Shown here one piece after another: positions 43,673-53,460 of a DNA stretch of 64,000 nt. A program made the translations under genes and the position numbers. Each line of letters begins with the position of its first letter. The stretch's first letter is position 1. The notes under the pieces are model-generated. The model did not search any database, was not told where the DNA came from, and saw only the letters and a program-made list of their open reading frames with translations. Source of the DNA: Luminiphilus syltensis NOR5-1B. Its GTDB lineage: Bacteria > Pseudomonadota > Gammaproteobacteria > Pseudomonadales > Halieaceae. The DNA lies in the NCBI RefSeq assembly GCF_000158175.1, contig NZ_DS999411.1, positions 2,574,714 through 2,638,713 on the forward strand, read 5' to 3'.

Positions 43673-44077
43673 GGATTGCGTGCGAACCGAGCTTACGGGT
43701 TTGGAAGGTGATATCGCGATAAAGCTGCCAACCCAAAACGGACAATGAAAGTGAAGGCAGTAGTGTAGACTCGGGTGCGATGCGCGACAAACAAAATCCG
43801 GTTCGATCCTCGCTGGGTCGCGTTCAATACCAGGCTTCGCTTTTGAAGGATTTACGCGGGCCATTTGTTGGAAGCGTTATGGTTTCTCGCGTCATGGATC
43901 ACGTTAGCAAGGCGCGAGTGATGGGGCAGGGCAGTTTTCATTGTCGATGCGGTTGTACATCATGGCGCTCAAGCCAGTGAGTGACTGCGTGGAAGCCGGC
44001 ATTACCGTTGGTTGGTGTTCGAAAGCCACATCATCTTTCGTGTGTATTTCTGCAATCTGTATGAAGCGAGATCTTCT
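43673..44077. other. 405-bp intergenic region before the RarD/EamA gene
   Basis: It holds the protease promoter on the minus strand. Short plus-strand frames exist (for example from ATG 43780 or 43880) but show no recognisable domain. A cysteine-rich CRCGC stretch in one of them is not enough to call a gene. No RNA gene or terminator was seen. Confidence 0.4.
43762..43790 (-). promoter_or_regulatory. Sigma-70-like promoter of the exported protease gene
   Basis: On the minus strand TTGTCG (43785-43790) and TACACT (43762-43767) are separated by exactly 17 bases. Transcription would begin near 43755, leaving an ~80-base leader before the ATG. Confidence 0.45.
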
Positions 44078-45004
44078 TTGAAGCTGCTAAGTGACTATCA
44101 ACGCGGTATTTGTTTGAGCCTGACGGCGCACAGTATATGGGGCGGCGCGGCGCTTTACTGGATGCAGACTCAGCCGGTTTCAGCCGTGGATGTGGTCGCG
44201 CAACGGGGTCTCTGGACCCTGCCATCGGTCGCTTTTCTGCTACTACTCGCAGGTCGTCTGACGGGCGCCCTTGCACTGATCCGGGACGTTCGCACGATCG
44301 CGTTGATGGCGCTTACGGGAGCGATCATCAGCGTAAACTGGCTGACCTTTATTTATGCCGTTACCCATGGGAGGGCAGCAGAGGCGAGCTTTGGCTACTT
44401 TCTCATCCCGCTTTTCACTGTCTTTGTCGGCATATTCGCGCTTGGTGAGCGTCCCACCGGGTTACACCTGATGGCGATGGGGCTCGTTGTGGTAGCCATA
44501 CTGTTACAAATGGTCGCGCTCGGCGGGCTGCCATTGGTGTCGCTCGGCGTTTCCATTTCCTTTACTTTGTACTCGGTCGTCAGAAAGCAAATCAGGGCCG
44601 ATGCACTGCAGGGGCTATTCTGGGAGTCCATTTTTATATTTTGTGTCGCGGCGCCCTGGGTGTTTCTCAAGGGTGGATCGGGACTCGGCGAGTACGGGCC
44701 GCGGGTTGACTGGTTCCTGGTTCTCTCCGGGTTTTTTACCGCCGCCCCCTTATTGACCCAGGTCGCGGCCAGTCGTTTGCTGCCGCTGACGACAGTAGGT
44801 TTACTATCGTATCTCGGACCAACCCTGCAGCTACTTGTGGCGGTAACCCTGCTGGGAGAGACCATATCGCCCACCACCATTGCGGCTTTTGGCATTGTAT
44901 GGGTTGGACTTGCCGCTATCACACTGAATAACCTGCGAGCGTTTCACAGGCGGCGGCGCCTGAGAAAGGAGGAAGATCCCGCAGCAGATGGCCAAACCGA
45001 TTGA
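44078..45004 (+). CDS. RarD/EamA family permease
   Basis: A ~308-residue drug/metabolite-superfamily transporter with ten predicted spans in two EamA halves. RarD-like marks are SLTAHSIWGGAALYWM, VVAQRGLWTLPSV and ISVNWLTFIYAVTHGRAAEAS, then GYFLIPLFTV. Substrate is unknown; RarD-type proteins are named for chloramphenicol sensitivity but that gives no transported compound. TTG 44078 fits the family N-terminus, with a weak GAGA ahead; GTG 44012 is the upstream limit of the frame. It ends with a charged Arg/Lys/Glu tail. Convergent with the cbb3 assembly cluster, eight bases from the TauE-like stop. Confidence 0.85.
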   Translation: MKLLSDYQRGICLSLTAHSIWGGAALYWMQTQPVSAVDVVAQRGLWTLPSVAFLLLLAGRLTGALALIRDVRTIALMALTGAIISVNWLTFIYAVTHGRAAEASFGYFLIPLFTVFVGIFALGERPTGLHLMAMGLVVVAILLQMVALGGLPLVSLGVSISFTLYSVVRKQIRADALQGLFWESIFIFCVAAPWVFLKGGSGLGEYGPRVDWFLVLSGFFTAAPLLTQVAASRLLPLTTVGLLSYLGPTLQLLVAVTLLGETISPTTIAAFGIVWVGLAAITLNNLRAFHRRRRLRKEEDPAADGQTD

Positions 45005-45012
45005 TTCGTCAG

Positions 45013-45759
45013 TTAATGGTGGTGATTCGAAGGCGGTGATTGGGCGTCGAGAGTAAGCGGCGATAGTTCACCCGAAGCTTTAGGCGGCATAAGCAGATGT
45101 TCAGCATGGGACGCGGCAATGTAGGCGGTCCATACCCCCGCAAAAATCAAGCTGATGCCAATGAACTGACGGAGTCGTGGGTGACGGAAGAAGGCCTCAA
45201 TGCTTTGGCCGGCCAGGGTCGCTCCCAGCATGGCGGGCAAGGTTCCGATACCGAATAAAAACATCAGCAACGCTCCATTGATGCTGCTACCTGCCGTAGC
45301 GGCGGACCAGGTCAGTGCGCTGTATATCAAGCCACAGGGCATCAGCCCCCAAACACTGCCAAGCAAGAACGATTGTAGTGGATAGCGCGGTGGTATCAGT
45401 GGGCGTGTCGCGGGGGCTACCCAACGCCAGATAATGGCGCCTATCTGCTCCAGTCGCGAAATACCGCTCCAAATCCGAAGCACGGAAAGTCCCATGGCCA
45501 CCAACAGCACAGCGGCCACAAAACGCAGTGAAAGCGTCCATGCAGCCAGATCCACTGCTGCAGCGGCACCGCCCAATAAGCCGCCCAGCGCTGAATAGCT
45601 CACCAGTCGGCCCAGGTGATAATAGATGGGCAGTGCTCGAGAAGCGCCCGAGCTTGGTCGCAGGGCAATGGCAATGCCACCACACATGCCCAAACAATGG
45701 CCGGCACCGGCCAGTCCGAGCATCAATGCGGCTAGTAGCTCAGTCGGATTTATCGTCAT
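45013..45759 (-). CDS. TauE/SafE-like (DsbD_2) membrane protein of the cbb3 cluster
   Basis: A 248-residue membrane protein with about six spans. The N-terminal GHCLGMCGG pair of cysteines and the later GLMPCGLIY match the sulfite-exporter/DsbD-like family that regularly follows ccoS. A role in copper handling or redox chemistry during cbb3 oxidase assembly is inferred from this context; sulfite export is not supported. The tail ends in three histidines, a possible metal site. It overlaps the ccoS 3' end by 20 bases, so translation is coupled. Confidence 0.87.
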   Translation of the reverse strand: MTINPTELLAALMLGLAGAGHCLGMCGGIAIALRPSSGASRALPIYYHLGRLVSYSALGGLLGGAAAAVDLAAWTLSLRFVAAVLLVAMGLSVLRIWSGISRLEQIGAIIWRWVAPATRPLIPPRYPLQSFLLGSVWGLMPCGLIYSALTWSAATAGSSINGALLMFLFGIGTLPAMLGATLAGQSIEAFFRHPRLRQFIGISLIFAGVWTAYIAASHAEHLLMPPKASGELSPLTLDAQSPPSNHHH

Positions 45760-45919
45760 TACGCTGCGTGTCCGATGGCTTCATCTCGTCATTCAGACTG
45801 CGCCAACCGTCCTTCTCCAGGTCATCGTACTGTCCATTGTTCACGGCCCATATCAGTAGCCAGATCACCACTACGGCGAACAGCAGTGCAATCGGAATGA
45901 GCAGGTACAGGCTTTCCAT
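45740..45919 (-). CDS. ccoS: cbb3-type oxidase assembly protein CcoS
   Basis: A 59-residue small membrane protein needed for cofactor insertion into cbb3 oxidase. It starts MESLYLLIPIALLFAVVVIW, giving a single N-terminal span. It continues with the family segment NNGQYDDLEKDGWRSL. Its ATG shares one base with the ccoI stop (TAATG) and its end overlaps the TauE-like gene by 20 bases. Length and position are exactly as expected for CcoS. Confidence 0.93.
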   Translation of the reverse strand: MESLYLLIPIALLFAVVVIWLLIWAVNNGQYDDLEKDGWRSLNDEMKPSDTQRNDDKSD

Positions 45920-48324
45920 TATGCGATTGATTCCCGGCGAAGACGTAGCGAGTTGAGCACCACTAGCAGCGAACTAAAGGACATCCCGAGCGCGGCCACC
46001 CAGGGAGGGACCCAGCCGATGGCGGCGAAGGGAATTCCAATCAGATTATAGCCGCCCGCCCATAACAAATTCTGGCGGATAATCGATCGAACCCGGTGCG
46101 ACAGGCGAACGATAACCGGCAGTAGGGTCATTTTATCCCGGGTGATTACGAAATCCGCTTCGGCCTGGGTTAACGCGCTGGCATTGGCGACCGCGACCGA
46201 TGCGTCGGCGGCGCTGAGAAAGGCGGCATCATTGAATCCATCGCCCACTGCCAGCACGCAATCGCCGGCTCCCTGATGGCGCTGGAGTAATGCCAGCTTA
46301 TCTTCAGGTAGTGCCGCGGCGACCCACTGGGCCCCCAGTAAATCGGCAATACGTTCCACGCGAGGCGCTCGGTCGCCACTGACCACAGTGACATCCAGAC
46401 CCGCTTTTTGCAGCTGCCCAATGGCGCTGATGGCACCCTCACGGAGGGTTTCCTGAAGTCCGATCCAACCCATAAATCCTCGGCTATCGGCAAGGCCAAC
46501 CCAATACTCCGCATCATCCGGAGGGGCGGCACCGGGCGCGATTTCGGCGATGAAATCGACGCTCCCAAGACGTACTTCGCCACCTTCCCATCGACCCTTC
46601 ATGCCTTTTCCCGGAATACTGACCACGTCGGAAACCGACTGATCCGCTTCCAAATTGTGGAATGGAATGGCCGCGGGGTGGGTGCTGAACCGCTGCAGAC
46701 TGGCAGCGAGGCCGATCAGCAACTGGGGGTCAGCGTCATGAAAGGGAATGGTGTGTGCAATCTCCAGTCGGGTCTCGGTAAGGGTTCCCGTTTTATCGAT
46801 GAGCAGCACATTGCTATCCGCCGCAGCAAGCAATCCGAATTCGCCGCGGACGAGTACGCCATGGCGCCGTAGCCAGGCGGTGCCCGAGGCGATTGCCGCC
46901 GGTGTCGCGAGGGAGAGCGCGCAGGGGCATGCTACCACCAATACAGCGAGTGCACTCCACAGCGCCTGGTCGTTACCCAGCCAGGTCCAAACCGCCCAGG
47001 TGGTAAAGCTCGCCATTAGAACAAAGCCCACAAATCGAGCGGCTATTGCATCGATCAGTCGCAGGTAGGGGGGCTTTTGCTCCCGCGCCAATGAGACATT
47101 CTCCTGAAGCATCGCCAGTCTCGATCGGCGGTGGTCCGCGGTAACCTGAATGTCCAAAGCATTCGCTGCATTGATGGTACCGGCAAACACAGCATCTCCC
47201 GGCCCCACAGATCGCGGTAATGACTCTCCCGTGAACACCGCTTCATTGATTGCCGATTCGCCACTGACTACAGTGCCGTCGCATGCCAGCGCCTCCCCCG
47301 CGGGCACATGCACCACATCCTCAAGTTGCACTTTGGCCCGTTGCTTTCGCTCCCAGGCGTCTCCGACTTTTACCAGTACGAATTCTGGAAGTTGATCATC
47401 AACTTTGGCCAGTGCAATCAAATCTGCATCGCGGAGGCGTCGTTCGGCGTAGCGTGCGAGCAGCAAGAAAAAGACAAACATGGTCACGGAGTCGTAATAG
47501 GTCTCTCCGTCCCCGCGATAGGTTGCCCAAAGACTGGCGATTGTGGCGACAATGAGGGCGATCGATACCGAAGTGTCCATTACCAGCGTTTTTTGCAGCA
47601 GGTGCCGCCAAGCCGCTTCAAAAAAGACGCGGCCGCTATAAAAAAGTACGAAGAGCGTTAGCGGTGCACTGAAAATACGCAGCAGTTGTTTTATCTCGGC
47701 GTCTATACCCTGGATGTCCCCCGCATGGAGCGCAATGGCAAACATGCCAACCTGCATCATCCCGAGCCCGGCGACACCCAGACGCCGAAGATCTCGCTTG
47801 TTGGACTCCCTTAAGGCCGATATGCGGAGATCATTGCGCCAGGGTCTGGCGCCATAGCCCAGGCGCTGGAGTACGCTCACCACTGCCGCGACACTGGATT
47901 TCGGCGCGATGGTAACCACAACCCGGGACAGGGACAACTGAACGGACACCGCGCGAACCTCGGGTAATTCATCCAAAAACCGTTCGATCAGCCAGGTACA
48001 GGCGGCACAGCTCATGCCACTGACCAGGAGCGGTACCTGAAGCGAGCCATCTGCGTTTTCGGTAGCGAAGCTTTCGATCCAGTCCGGGTCAGCAAACGAT
48101 TCCGCATCTTCGCCGGTTTGGGTATCGGGACGGGGAGGGTATTCACTGCGTTGGCGATAGAATGCCCCCAGATCGGCGCCGCTGATCAACAGCGCAACGC
48201 TCTGACACCCCGCGCAGCACATGGGTCGTTCTACACCTTCAATATTCGCTGTGATCTTGATTCCGGAAGGGATTCCATCACCACAGTGAAAACAACGATT
48301 CGTTAACGCTTCGGGTGTAGTCAA
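45919..48324 (-). CDS. ccoI: Copper-transporting P-type ATPase CcoI/FixI
   Basis: P1B-type ATPase that exports Cu+ for the CuB site of cbb3 oxidase. The 801 residues include an N-terminal cysteine-rich part (CFHC 11-14, CCAGC 36-40), one HMA domain with GMSCAAC (103-109), the membrane metal site CPCALSLATPAAIASG, phosphorylation motif DKTGTLT and hinge GDGFNDAAF. The FixI-type N-terminus distinguishes it from CopA. The start is TTG overlapping the ccoH stop (TTGA). Part of the ccoGHIS assembly block. Confidence 0.97.
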   Translation of the reverse strand: MTTPEALTNRCFHCGDGIPSGIKITANIEGVERPMCCAGCQSVALLISGADLGAFYRQRSEYPPRPDTQTGEDAESFADPDWIESFATENADGSLQVPLLVSGMSCAACTWLIERFLDELPEVRAVSVQLSLSRVVVTIAPKSSVAAVVSVLQRLGYGARPWRNDLRISALRESNKRDLRRLGVAGLGMMQVGMFAIALHAGDIQGIDAEIKQLLRIFSAPLTLFVLFYSGRVFFEAAWRHLLQKTLVMDTSVSIALIVATIASLWATYRGDGETYYDSVTMFVFFLLLARYAERRLRDADLIALAKVDDQLPEFVLVKVGDAWERKQRAKVQLEDVVHVPAGEALACDGTVVSGESAINEAVFTGESLPRSVGPGDAVFAGTINAANALDIQVTADHRRSRLAMLQENVSLAREQKPPYLRLIDAIAARFVGFVLMASFTTWAVWTWLGNDQALWSALAVLVVACPCALSLATPAAIASGTAWLRRHGVLVRGEFGLLAAADSNVLLIDKTGTLTETRLEIAHTIPFHDADPQLLIGLAASLQRFSTHPAAIPFHNLEADQSVSDVVSIPGKGMKGRWEGGEVRLGSVDFIAEIAPGAAPPDDAEYWVGLADSRGFMGWIGLQETLREGAISAIGQLQKAGLDVTVVSGDRAPRVERIADLLGAQWVAAALPEDKLALLQRHQGAGDCVLAVGDGFNDAAFLSAADASVAVANASALTQAEADFVITRDKMTLLPVIVRLSHRVRSIIRQNLLWAGGYNLIGIPFAAIGWVPPWVAALGMSFSSLLVVLNSLRLRRESIA

Positions 48325-48785
48325 AAACGGTTTTCGCCATCCAGGCGCCAGCGGCTTCCATCACCGACATCGACAGTCCAGATCCACTGCCCGGAAATTG
48401 CTTGAGGCAGTTTGGACTGATAGATGCCAGGGGCAACGCGATGAAGCGCCAGTGTCATATCGCGATCCGCTTCCATGGGATGAGACAGCCGGAGTCGCAG
48501 TTGCGCAAAAGAGAAGCGTTCCGGAATTCTTATACTGACGTCACGGCCTTCGGTTTGCAGCGTGGCGCTGATACCCATGGTCTTCGCTTCCTGCTGCCGA
48601 GTCAGTTGTCGATTGATCGCCAGCCCGTTTTTATAATAATCATCAACCACCAGATCATCGGCGCCATGGGCGGCAATAATCATCGTGTAAATGCTGGCGA
48701 CGACCGCGGTCGCGGGCAACAGGATAAGAAACCAGGGCCAGAATTGCCGGTACCAGGGATGCTCGATGTCGTGTTGTATGGTCAC
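48321..48785 (-). CDS. ccoH: cbb3 oxidase assembly protein CcoH/FixH
   Basis: A 154-residue FixH-family protein with one N-terminal span (PWFLILLPATAVVASIYTMI) and a periplasmic beta domain; VDDYYKNGLAINRQL after the span is the family mark. CcoH stabilises the cbb3 complex during assembly. The start is GTG overlapping the ccoG stop as GTGA, and its own stop overlaps the ccoI start. GTG and TTG starts at both junctions suggest coupled, tuned translation. Confidence 0.93.
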   Translation of the reverse strand: MTIQHDIEHPWYRQFWPWFLILLPATAVVASIYTMIIAAHGADDLVVDDYYKNGLAINRQLTRQQEAKTMGISATLQTEGRDVSIRIPERFSFAQLRLRLSHPMEADRDMTLALHRVAPGIYQSKLPQAISGQWIWTVDVGDGSRWRLDGENRF

Positions 48786-50194
48786 AGCGGCTTGATAAAG
48801 CGGGACTCGCTGGTAATGGTGATGGAGGGATCGTCAACTTGAGTGGCGGTAAAGGTGACCTCGGTACCCGGTGCCGACAACGTCACCGGGTTGGCCCGTA
48901 GCCGAAGATTGAAATCGACCAATTCTCCGCTGGCGACTGCAATGGTTTGTACGCCTATCACTTCGACCCCATCGATACCGCCGACCTCGATCTGATACTG
49001 GTGATCCTCGGTGTCGCGATTCGACAGGTGGAGTCGATAGACATTATCAATCAGTCCTCCGGGCGCGGCCATGTAGAGCTGGTTTCGATCTCGGAAAATA
49101 GTGAGGTCGACCATATCCCGGGAGAAAATGGTGTAACTGAATACCGCCGTCATTACGGCCAGTACCAGCAAATAGCCGACAAGGCGAGGGCGCAAGACGG
49201 TGGAAGGCTTGCCTTCGAGCGCATTTTCGCTGGTATAGCTGACCAGGCCTCTGGGATAGTTCATTTTATCCATGATCGAATTGCAGGCATCGATACACAG
49301 CGCGCAACCAATACATTGGTACTGGAGCCCATCGCGGATATCGATTCCTGTCGGACACACCTGAACACAGAGCTGGCAATCAATACAGTCGCCGAGGATG
49401 GCATCCGTGTTTCCCGATCGCTTACGTGATCCACGGGGCTCACCGCGCTCGGGGTCGTAGGAAACAATCAGGGTGTCGCGGTCGAACATGACCGACTGAA
49501 AACGGGCGTAAGGACACATATAGGTGCACACCTGTTCACGCATCCAGCCGGCGTTGATGTACGTTGCACAGGTAAAGAACAGGGTCCAGGCGAACGCCCA
49601 ACTGCCCGCATTACCGGTGAAAAAGTCAGTAAACAGCGCGCCGATGGGTGTGAAGTAGCCGATAAAGGTAATGCCGGTGAGGAAAGCCACCGTCACCCAT
49701 CCCGCGTGCTTGGTCAGCTTTTTACGAACCTTGGAGAAGCTCCAGGGCTGTTTGTCCAGCTTCATCCGCTGGTTTCGACTGCCTTCGAACTTTTGTTCAA
49801 TCCACATGAATATGGCGGTGAACACTGTTTGCGGGCAGGTGTATCCGCACCACACCCGTCCGGCAAATACGGTAACCGTAAATAGGGCAAATGCAGCGAT
49901 GATGAGCAGAAAGGCGAGCATCACCAGGTCTTGGGGCCAGAAGGTGAGCATAAAGATATGGAACTTACGTTCGGGCAAATCAAACAGGACGGCTTGGCGA
50001 TCGCCCCACATTAGCCAGGGCACACCGAAATAAGCAATGAGCATTGGCCAGCCCGAGTACAGACGGACACGCTGAAAAAAGCCCTCGATATTGCGGGTGT
50101 ATACCTTTTCCCGGCGCTGATAAAGGTCGACTTCGGCGACCTCCGCGGGAGCAACCTCATCGACCGCAATAATGTCTGGCGGTTTTTTGTCCAT
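48782..50194 (-). CDS. ccoG: cbb3 oxidase accessory iron-sulfur protein CcoG/FixG
   Basis: A 470-residue membrane ferredoxin-like protein, proposed to reduce Cu(II) during cbb3 biogenesis. About five spans are followed by two [4Fe-4S] motifs, CIDCQLCVQVCP and CIGCALCIDAC, then a C-terminal Ig-like domain (from about residue 360). The N-terminal segment GFFQRVRLYSGWPMLIAYF and GYTCPQTVF are typical. ATG start, 28 bases after ccoP. Confidence 0.96.
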   Translation of the reverse strand: MDKKPPDIIAVDEVAPAEVAEVDLYQRREKVYTRNIEGFFQRVRLYSGWPMLIAYFGVPWLMWGDRQAVLFDLPERKFHIFMLTFWPQDLVMLAFLLIIAAFALFTVTVFAGRVWCGYTCPQTVFTAIFMWIEQKFEGSRNQRMKLDKQPWSFSKVRKKLTKHAGWVTVAFLTGITFIGYFTPIGALFTDFFTGNAGSWAFAWTLFFTCATYINAGWMREQVCTYMCPYARFQSVMFDRDTLIVSYDPERGEPRGSRKRSGNTDAILGDCIDCQLCVQVCPTGIDIRDGLQYQCIGCALCIDACNSIMDKMNYPRGLVSYTSENALEGKPSTVLRPRLVGYLLVLAVMTAVFSYTIFSRDMVDLTIFRDRNQLYMAAPGGLIDNVYRLHLSNRDTEDHQYQIEVGGIDGVEVIGVQTIAVASGELVDFNLRLRANPVTLSAPGTEVTFTATQVDDPSITITSESRFIKPL

Positions 50195-50222
50195 TCGTGA
50201 GCGAACTCGTTATCAGCGGGTG

Positions 50223-51110
50223 TTACGGGGCAGTCTCTTTCCGCAGGCCGTAAACCCAGGCGGTGAGGATATGGATTTTGTCTTCACTCAGAGTCTGAGC
50301 AAAGGCGGGCATAACGCCATTTCGACCATTTCGCAGGGTATGAACAATCTGCTCCCGCGTGCCACCATAGAGCCAGATGCCATTGACCAGATTCGGCGCG
50401 CCAAGCATTTGATTCCCCTTCGCTTCAGTACCGTGACAGGCCACGCAGTAGGTTTGGTAATGCCTGGCACCGGCAGTGGCCATTTCGGCATCCGCTTCAC
50501 GATTATTCAATGACAGCAAATACTCGGCAGTCTCGCGAATACCCCCCTCACCCAGAATCGATTCCCAGGCCGGCATGGCTGCTTTTCGGCCGTTAATCAG
50601 CGTGGTTTTGATGGCCTCGGGCGAGCCGCCATAGAGCCAGTCATCGTCCATCAAATTCGGGAATCCATAGCTACCACCTGCATCGGAGCCGTGGCACTGT
50701 GCGCAATTGTTGCCGAACAACCGTTGGCCCATACGACGGATTTCCGGATCGTGGGCGATGTCCTCAATCTCCATGGCGAGATAGCGGTCGCGCATGGCAC
50801 GATATTTTTCATCGGCGATCGTCACGGTCTTGTCGTACTGGTTGATTTGAGTCCATCCCAGTACACCCTTGAAATTTCCCATCCCCGGATAGGCGATGAG
50901 ATAGCCAATGGCGAAGACGATGGTGATGACAAACATGTAAAACCACCACGCGGGTAGCGGGTTATCAAACTCCTGTAGGCCGTCATAGGTATGGCCCGTG
51001 GTCTTGACCTCACCACTATCTTTTTTCCGGTTGCCAAAGAGCAGCCAGGCACACAAGACAATCTGTGCCGAGGTTAATATGACGATCCACCAGCTCCAGA
51101 AACTAGTCAC
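50223..51110 (-). CDS. ccoP: Cytochrome cbb3 oxidase diheme subunit CcoP
   Basis: Membrane-anchored diheme cytochrome c of cbb3 oxidase, 295 residues. An N-terminal span, a second span (PAWWFYMFVITIVFAIGY) with a FixP-type N-terminal domain, then two c-type heme sites: CAQCHG and CVACHG, each followed by a similar WLYGG segment. The start is GTG, overlapping the ccoQ end by eight bases. Confidence 0.97.
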   Translation of the reverse strand: MTSFWSWWIVILTSAQIVLCAWLLFGNRKKDSGEVKTTGHTYDGLQEFDNPLPAWWFYMFVITIVFAIGYLIAYPGMGNFKGVLGWTQINQYDKTVTIADEKYRAMRDRYLAMEIEDIAHDPEIRRMGQRLFGNNCAQCHGSDAGGSYGFPNLMDDDWLYGGSPEAIKTTLINGRKAAMPAWESILGEGGIRETAEYLLSLNNREADAEMATAGARHYQTYCVACHGTEAKGNQMLGAPNLVNGIWLYGGTREQIVHTLRNGRNGVMPAFAQTLSEDKIHILTAWVYGLRKETAP

Positions 51111-51282
51111 GATTCATCTCCTTCTCTTTGGTGGCCTCATTGATAGCCTCATCCTCAAAGGGCAGATTAGCTGCCTCATCGAAGGCTTTCTTTTGCTTGC
51201 GCCCGTAGGCCCAGATCACCAGGCCGACAAATGCCACGAGTAAAAACGCCGTACTCAAACCACGGAGATCGTTAATATCCAT
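51103..51282 (-). CDS. ccoQ: cbb3 oxidase subunit CcoQ
   Basis: A 59-residue single-span protein starting [20 protein letters not shown], followed by the charged segment YGRKQKKAFDEAANLPFEDE typical of CcoQ/FixQ. It helps stabilise the complex, mainly the association of CcoP. Its ATG shares one base with the ccoO stop (TAATG) and it overlaps ccoP by eight bases. Confidence 0.95.
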   Translation of the reverse strand: MDINDLRGLSTAFLLVAFVGLVIWAYGRKQKKAFDEAANLPFEDEAINEATKEKEMNRD

Positions 51283-51890
51283 TAACGGCGCGCCTGAATC
51301 AGCGTCCCCAACTGCTGCAGGTAGGCGACGACGGCGTCGATTTCCTTTTTCCCTTCCACCGCTGCCACGGCGCCCGCGATATCATCATCGGTGTAGGGCA
51401 CGCCAAGGGATCTTAAGGTCTCCATTTTCTTCGGCACCCGCTCGGCATTCAGCTCGTTCTCGAATAACCAGGGGAATGACGGCATGTTGGATTCGGGAAC
51501 GACATCCCTGGGGTTGTAGAGGTGCGCGCGATGCCATGCATCGCTGTAGCGCTCTCCAACCCGGGCGAGGTCGGGGCCGGTTCGCTTCGAGCCCCAGAGA
51601 AACGGTCGATCGTAGACAAATTCACCCGCCACGGAATAGTGACCATAGCGCTCGGTCTCCGCACGCAGAGGTCTGACCATCTGTGAATGACAGGTGTTAC
51701 AGCCCTCGCGGATATAGATATCGCGTCCTTCAAGCTCCAGTGCTGAATACGGTTCCAGACCCTCGACGGGGGTTGCCAGCTGTTTACTGAAGGCCAGCGG
51801 CACCAATTCGACCAGCGTGCCAAAACTGATGGCGCCGATAATCAGCACAATCATCAGTGGGGTGTTCCGTTCTATCACATCATGCTTCAT
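51282..51890 (-). CDS. ccoO: Cytochrome cbb3 oxidase monoheme subunit CcoO
   Basis: Monoheme cytochrome c subunit, 202 residues. One N-terminal span ([20 protein letters not shown]), heme site [11 protein letters not shown] and a later Met in [12 protein letters not shown] as the likely axial ligand. The Arg-rich [14 protein letters not shown] segment is conserved in FixO. The ATG is 14 bases after ccoN. Confidence 0.97.
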   Translation of the reverse strand: MKHDVIERNTPLMIVLIIGAISFGTLVELVPLAFSKQLATPVEGLEPYSALELEGRDIYIREGCNTCHSQMVRPLRAETERYGHYSVAGEFVYDRPFLWGSKRTGPDLARVGERYSDAWHRAHLYNPRDVVPESNMPSFPWLFENELNAERVPKKMETLRSLGVPYTDDDIAGAVAAVEGKKEIDAVVAYLQQLGTLIQARR

Positions 51891-51904
51891 AGCGGACTCC
51901 TGCG

Positions 51905-53347
51905 TTATGCCGCGCTGGGCGCGGCAATAGTGGTCTCAGCCGCCGCCGTGTCCCGACGCGTGGTCATGTACACGTTGTAGGCCATGATGAACATACCACC
52001 GAGGAAGATGGCGCCTCCAAGCACTCGCACAATGTAACCGGGATGACTGGCCACTACGGATTCGACAAAGGTATAAGTGAGGGTGCCGTCGCTGTTATAA
52101 GCGCGCCACATCAAGCCCTGCATGATGCCATTGACCCACATGGAGGCGATGTAAAGCACGGTGCCTATGGTGGACATCCAAAAGTGGACGTTAATCAGGT
52201 TGGTGCTGTACATCCCTGATTTGCCAAAAAGATTGGGAATCAAGTGATAGATACTGCCGATAGAGATCATCGCCACCCATCCGAGTGCACCTGAGTGCAC
52301 GTGGCCGATCGTCCAATCGGTGTAGTGGCTCAATGCGTTAACGGTCTTGATGGACATCATTGGGCCTTCAAAGGTGGACATGCCGTAAAACGAGAGGCTG
52401 ACCACCAGAAAGCGGAGTATGGGGTCATCGCGCAACTTATCCCAGGCGCCGGAGAGCGTCATGATCCCGTTGATCATGCCACCCCAGGAAGGCGCCAGCA
52501 GAATCAGACTCATAACCATACCCAGGCTCTGCGCCCAATCCGGTAGCGCGGTGTAGTGCAGATGGTGTGGTCCCGCCCAAATGTAAACCGCGACCAGCGC
52601 CCAGAAATGAACTATCGACAAGCGATAGGAATAAACGGGTCGCTCCGCCTGCTTGGGTACGAAGTAATACATCATCCCAAGAAAGCCGGCGGTGAGGAAA
52701 AAGCCCACTGCGTTGTGTCCGTACCACCATTGCACCATGGCATCGACCGTGCCTGCATAGGCGGAGTACGCCATCAAACCGTCAACCGGAAGGGCGGCGC
52801 TATTGACCAGGTGGAGTACAGCGACGGTGATAATAAATGCGCCAAAGAACCAGTTGGCCACGTAAATGTGCGAGGTGGTTCGGGTCATAATAGTGCCGAA
52901 GAACACAATCGCGTAGCTCACCCAAACCAGTGTAATCAGGATATCAATGGGCCATATTAATTCCGCGTATTCCTTGGAAGAGGTCAGGCCCAGCGGCAAC
53001 GTGATCGCGGCCAGGACGATGACCGCCTGCCAGCCCCAAAAGGTAAATGCTGCCAGCTTGTCAGAAATCAAGCGCACCTGGCAGGTTCGCTGGACGATGT
53101 AATACGAACAGGCGAACAGCGCTGAACCGCCGAAGGCAAATATCACCGCGTTGGTATGCAGCGGCCGCAGTCGCCCAAAACTGGTCCACGGCAGATCAAA
53201 ATTCAGTGCCGGCCACGCCAACTGGGCGGCTATCCAGACCCCGACCAACATACCGACGATTCCCCAGACCACGGTCATGATGGAGAATTGGCGCACAACT
53301 TTATAGTTGTAGGTGGGATGCTCTAACGACGCGTTTAGTTCAGACAT
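51905..53347 (-). CDS. ccoN: Cytochrome cbb3 oxidase catalytic subunit CcoN
   Basis: Heme-copper oxidase subunit I of the cbb3 (C) family, reducing O2 to water with high affinity at low oxygen. The 480 residues form 12 spans. Heme and CuB histidines lie in [45 protein letters not shown] and [13 protein letters not shown]. The active-site tyrosine of cbb3 enzymes is likely the one in [21 protein letters not shown] precedes the ATG. No FNR/ANR box (TTGAT-N4-ATCAA) is seen in the 113 bp upstream. It heads the whole cluster. Confidence 0.98.
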   Translation of the reverse strand: MSELNASLEHPTYNYKVVRQFSIMTVVWGIVGMLVGVWIAAQLAWPALNFDLPWTSFGRLRPLHTNAVIFAFGGSALFACSYYIVQRTCQVRLISDKLAAFTFWGWQAVIVLAAITLPLGLTSSKEYAELIWPIDILITLVWVSYAIVFFGTIMTRTTSHIYVANWFFGAFIITVAVLHLVNSAALPVDGLMAYSAYAGTVDAMVQWWYGHNAVGFFLTAGFLGMMYYFVPKQAERPVYSYRLSIVHFWALVAVYIWAGPHHLHYTALPDWAQSLGMVMSLILLAPSWGGMINGIMTLSGAWDKLRDDPILRFLVVSLSFYGMSTFEGPMMSIKTVNALSHYTDWTIGHVHSGALGWVAMISIGSIYHLIPNLFGKSGMYSTNLINVHFWMSTIGTVLYIASMWVNGIMQGLMWRAYNSDGTLTYTFVESVVASHPGYIVRVLGGAIFLGGMFIMAYNVYMTTRRDTAAAETTIAAPSAA

Positions 53348-53460
53348 GATGACGCACTTCCTCGCGCTTGTTTTTGGGTTTTGTTAACCCGATTCCCCTA
53401 GATCGCCCACGGATGGCGCGGGCTCGCACCCGACAGAGGGCGCTGGATATACTATAGTGC

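Noticed and set aside
43780-43980. 66-codon plus-strand frame with a CRCGC stretch
   Set aside because: No SD at the first ATG, no family resemblance, and it overlaps the protease promoter.
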